Of a stretch of DNA of 7,632 nt, positions 5,148 through 7,632 are shown in pieces (positions within the stretch are counted from its first letter, which is position 1; every line of letters begins with the position of its first letter). The DNA is from Acidobacteriota bacterium (GTDB lineage Bacteria > Acidobacteriota > Vicinamibacteria > Vicinamibacterales > Vicinamibacteraceae). The notes beneath the pieces are model-generated. The model saw nothing but the letters and a program-made list of their open reading frames with translations. It was not told where the DNA came from and did no database searches. The position numbers were made by a program, and so were the translations under genes. The stretch covers positions 1 through 7,632 of the forward strand of contig JAEZDP010000224.1 of assembly GCA_023418055.1 (NCBI GenBank), in the 5' to 3' direction.

Positions 5148-7632
5148 TCACTTCTTGCCGAGGTGGAGGAGGTTGGCCATCAGCGTGTATGCCCCCTCCG
5201 TCCCCGCCGGAAGCTGGCGCCACAGGTTGAGGCCCACGTAGATCCATCGGCCCTCCCCGACCCGGGCCTCCACGAGTGCGCCGCGCTTGGCGCCCGGGTT
5301 GTTCGGAAACGGGTCGCTCATCTCGAGCAGGTCGACGTACCGCTCGTCGGCGTTCGCGGTGTCGAAGAAGTAGAGCCCACGCTCCTGTACCCAGTTGGCC
5401 CAGGTGGCCTCGCTCACGCGGTTGGGCGAGGTGAAGATCGGATGGTCGGGTACGAGCACGGTCACCGGTGCATTCTCGTCGGTGACGCGGTTGCTGCTGA
5501 CCTGCGCCGGGTAAGGGCCGTATTGCGCCTGGTTGAACTCGAACTTGTTGTACTGGACGATGACCACGCCGCCAGCCGCGGCGTACTCGAGCAGTCGCGC
5601 GTTCGACGCGCGGAGGTCGGCACGCCGCTCGTAGGCGCGCACACCGGTCATCACCACGTCGTACTTCGACAGGTCGCCGTACGCGACCTGATCGGGCGTC
5701 AACAGATCCACGGTGGCCCCGAGTTGTACCAGCGCCGGCGGGACCTGGTCGCCGACGCCCATCACGTAGCCGACGGTGATGCCACTCACGGGCGGCAGGT
5801 CGAGCACGCGCAGCGACCCGACGGCATCGGCCACGAGATGCCGACGCTGGATGTGCGGGTACTCGATGGTCTCGTACCCCTTGTCGAACCGCTGCGATCC
5901 TGCCGTGGCCACAGCCCGCACTTCGTGACGGCCGGCCTTGGCGCCAGCCGCCGGCGTGACCTGGAAGCGCACGGTGAGCGCTTCGTCCTCGCGGGCGAGC
6001 GACACCGGATGCGTCGCGGGCTCGCTCGTCCAGCCCTCGGGCAGTTCGAGTGACACCGTCGCCGTCGCGGCGGACTTCGCGTGGTTGGTCACGGTCACGC
6101 GTAGTTCCCGGGGCTCGCTGCCACTCGGAAACGCCACGACGTCGCTGCCCATCCGGACCGCGAGTGACGGCACCACCAGCAGTTCGTGCCGCTTCTCCCC
6201 GCTGAACAGGTTGCCCTCGTTGCGGAACTGGACCGGCACATCGAGTACCTGGTCATGGCCTGCGATGGCCAGCGTGACCCTGGCGCGGAACGGCGTCGGC
6301 GCAAACGGCAGTCCGAAGGGCGCCGCGGGGTCGAAGTCGTAGTAGTCGCGGTCGGCGACACGGGTCCAGTAGGCCGTGGTGAGGGCGGCAGCCGCCGGCA
6401 CACGAGCCGTGACCTCACACGTGAAGGGACGCGGGCGCGCGATTGCCGCGCCCTCGCAGGCAACCGGCCCCTCCACCCCCGTGAACTCCACCTGCTTGAC
6501 GACGACATCGTCGCCGGCGCCCGCGTAGGCGCGAAGCGCGATGCCCACGTCCTGACCGGCGACCACGAGGCCATCGTCGGCCAGCAGATCGACGCGGAGC
6601 CCGGACGCAATCCGCAGCGCTTCTTCGGCGTCACGCTCCTTGCGCTCGAGGCGTACGTCGATTTCGTAACGCTGTGCCTCGTCGGGCTGCATGTTGGGCA
6701 GCTGCTCGCGCAAGGCGCGCACGGTGGTGAGCACCTGCCCCAGCACGGGCAGCGTCGCGTCCACGCCCTTGGTCTCGAAGAGGAACTGGGCGTTGCGCAC
6801 CTGGCCCTCGAGCGCCTCGAGCGCCAGGGGCAGGGCGGGTGACCCGCCGACCCCGAAGCGCGAGAGGCTGCGGATGCGGGTGTCGACACCCGCCATCACG
6901 TCCACGTTCAGCTCGGCGGCCGGCGCATCGAGCACCGAGTCCTGCAGCACGTATTGGCGCGGCTGCGGCCCAGGGAGGCTGTAGAGCTGCGACATGCCCT
7001 GGCACTTGTGCATGCTGCGGGCCTCGGACCCGAGTTCGTTGTACGTCGCGCCGATGAGCGGGTCGAAGTGGTTGGCGTCCGTCGTGCAGATCTGCTCGGC
7101 TGGTGCCGACACGGTCATGCCACCGAAGAAGCTGCCCGTGTAGTAGAACTTCGCGGCCTGCCAGGGGCGAAGGCCCTCGGCCAACTGCTGGGGGAACTTC
7201 GAGGGATCGGCCGCCGCACGGAACGCCTCGGCGGTGATGTGCGCCGATGCCTGATGGTGCTGCCCGCCACCCCGCGTGTGGTCCCACAGGAAGCCGATGA
7301 CCACGTCCGGGCGGATGACGCGCAGCCATCGCACGTAGTCTTCGAGAATCTTCTCGCGGTCCCACCGTTCGTAGGTCTCGTCGATGCTGAACGAGTAGCC
7401 GAAGTCGACCGCCCTCGTGAAGTACTGCTCGGCGCCGTCCACCCGGTGGGCGGCCAGCAGTTCTTCGGTGCGCAGCACGGCGAGCGCCTCGAAGAGCTCG
7501 GGGCCGATCTCGTTCTGTCCCCCGTTGCCGCGCGTTGCGGTGACGAGCGTCGTCCGCATGCCGTCGCGGTGGCGATACATCGCCAGCAGCGCATTGTTCT
7601 CGTCGTCGGGGTGTGCCGTCGTCATCATCAAC
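5148..7632 (-). CDS. Large multidomain PIG-L (LmbE-like) deacetylase, 5' end missing
   Basis: About 827 codons are present. The frame runs off the right edge and the true start, with a probable signal peptide, lies beyond it, because the catalytic motif begins only six residues in. Counting from the TTG at 7631, the PIG-L domain shows AHPDDE (6-11), with His and Asp zinc ligands and an acidic catalytic residue, then TRGNGGQNEIG (33-43) and GGGQHHQASAHI (121-132), where His125 or His126 should be the third zinc ligand. PIG-L enzymes remove N-acetyl groups from amino sugars and related compounds. A helical linker lies at about 267-345, beta-rich regions at about 346-480, and an NPCBM-associated/NEW3-like domain at about 500-580 (ELRVTVTNHAKSAATATVSL, PEGW). 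A C-terminal class I amidotransferase-like fold at about 615-825 contains YDVVMTGVRAYERR and LLEYAAAGGVVIVQYN. Cys392 and Cys405 could form a disulfide if the protein is exported. The substrate is unknown; a carbohydrate-related periplasmic role is inference. Confidence 0.92.
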   Translation of the reverse strand, partial: LMMTTAHPDDENNALLAMYRHRDGMRTTLVTATRGNGGQNEIGPELFEALAVLRTEELLAAHRVDGAEQYFTRAVDFGYSFSIDETYERWDREKILEDYVRWLRVIRPDVVIGFLWDHTRGGGQHHQASAHITAEAFRAAADPSKFPQQLAEGLRPWQAAKFYYTGSFFGGMTVSAPAEQICTTDANHFDPLIGATYNELGSEARSMHKCQGMSQLYSLPGPQPRQYVLQDSVLDAPAAELNVDVMAGVDTRIRSLSRFGVGGSPALPLALEALEGQVRNAQFLFETKGVDATLPVLGQVLTTVRALREQLPNMQPDEAQRYEIDVRLERKERDAEEALRIASGLRVDLLADDGLVVAGQDVGIALRAYAGAGDDVVVKQVEFTGVEGPVACEGAAIARPRPFTCEVTARVPAAAALTTAYWTRVADRDYYDFDPAAPFGLPFAPTPFRARVTLAIAGHDQVLDVPVQFRNEGNLFSGEKRHELLVVPSLAVRMGSDVVAFPSGSEPRELRVTVTNHAKSAATATVSLELPEGWTSEPATHPVSLAREDEALTVRFQVTPAAGAKAGRHEVRAVATAGSQRFDKGYETIEYPHIQRRHLVADAVGSLRVLDLPPVSGITVGYVMGVGDQVPPALVQLGATVDLLTPDQVAYGDLSKYDVVMTGVRAYERRADLRASNARLLEYAAAGGVVIVQYNKFEFNQAQYGPYPAQVSSNRVTDENAPVTVLVPDHPIFTSPNRVSEATWANWVQERGLYFFDTANADERYVDLLEMSDPFPNNPGAKRGALVEARVGEGRWIYVGLNLWRQLPAGTEGAYTLMANLLHLGKK

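Noticed and set aside
4500..6053. 517-codon plus-strand open frame across the TIGR01777 and PIG-L genes
   Set aside because: It crosses two well-supported genes and their convergent gap in another frame, and is Arg/Ser/Pro-rich with no domain.

Overview
The window is G+C-rich bacterial chromosome (about two-thirds G+C by eye), densely packed, with six protein-coding genes, very short intergenic gaps and no RNA gene, insertion sequence, CRISPR array or phage gene that I can see. The gene content (a large PIG-L deacetylase with NEW3-like and amidotransferase-like parts, a bacterial DUF1264 protein, GC-rich codon use and 7-bp intergenic repeats) fits a soil or freshwater Acidobacteriota, perhaps of the Vicinamibacteria type. 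That placement is inference from gene style, not from a marker gene.

Layout from left to right. Bases 1-645 (+) hold the 3' part of a DUF1264 / oil-body-associated-protein-like gene. Bases 677-4186 (-) hold a three-gene operon transcribed right to left: a circularly permuted ATP-grasp protein (2702-4186), an alpha-E (DUF403) protein (1651-2610) and a transglutaminase-like protein (677-1651). The last two genes overlap by one base (TAATG), while the first two are separated by about 90 bp made largely of heptamer repeats. Bases 4217-5119 (+) hold a TIGR01777-type NAD(P)-binding epimerase-like gene, divergent from the operon across only 30 bp. Bases 5148-7632 (-) hold a long, 5'-truncated PIG-L (LmbE-like) deacetylase gene, convergent with the epimerase gene across 28 bp.

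The most interesting part is the operon. Comparative genomics has predicted that ATP-grasp, alpha-E and transglutaminase proteins form a peptide-making or peptide-tagging system, sometimes together with the proteasome-like peptidase Anbu. Neither the substrate nor the product has been established as far as I know. This copy has intact Cys-His-Asp residues in the transglutaminase, which ends in an unusual run of six glutamines. The gap between ATP-grasp and alpha-E contains two arrays of 7-bp repeats, which supply the ATP-grasp stop codon and run to within four bases of the alpha-E start. A TATACT box five bases before the ATP-grasp ATG suggests leaderless transcription of the operon. No Anbu gene and no obvious substrate peptide gene is in the window.
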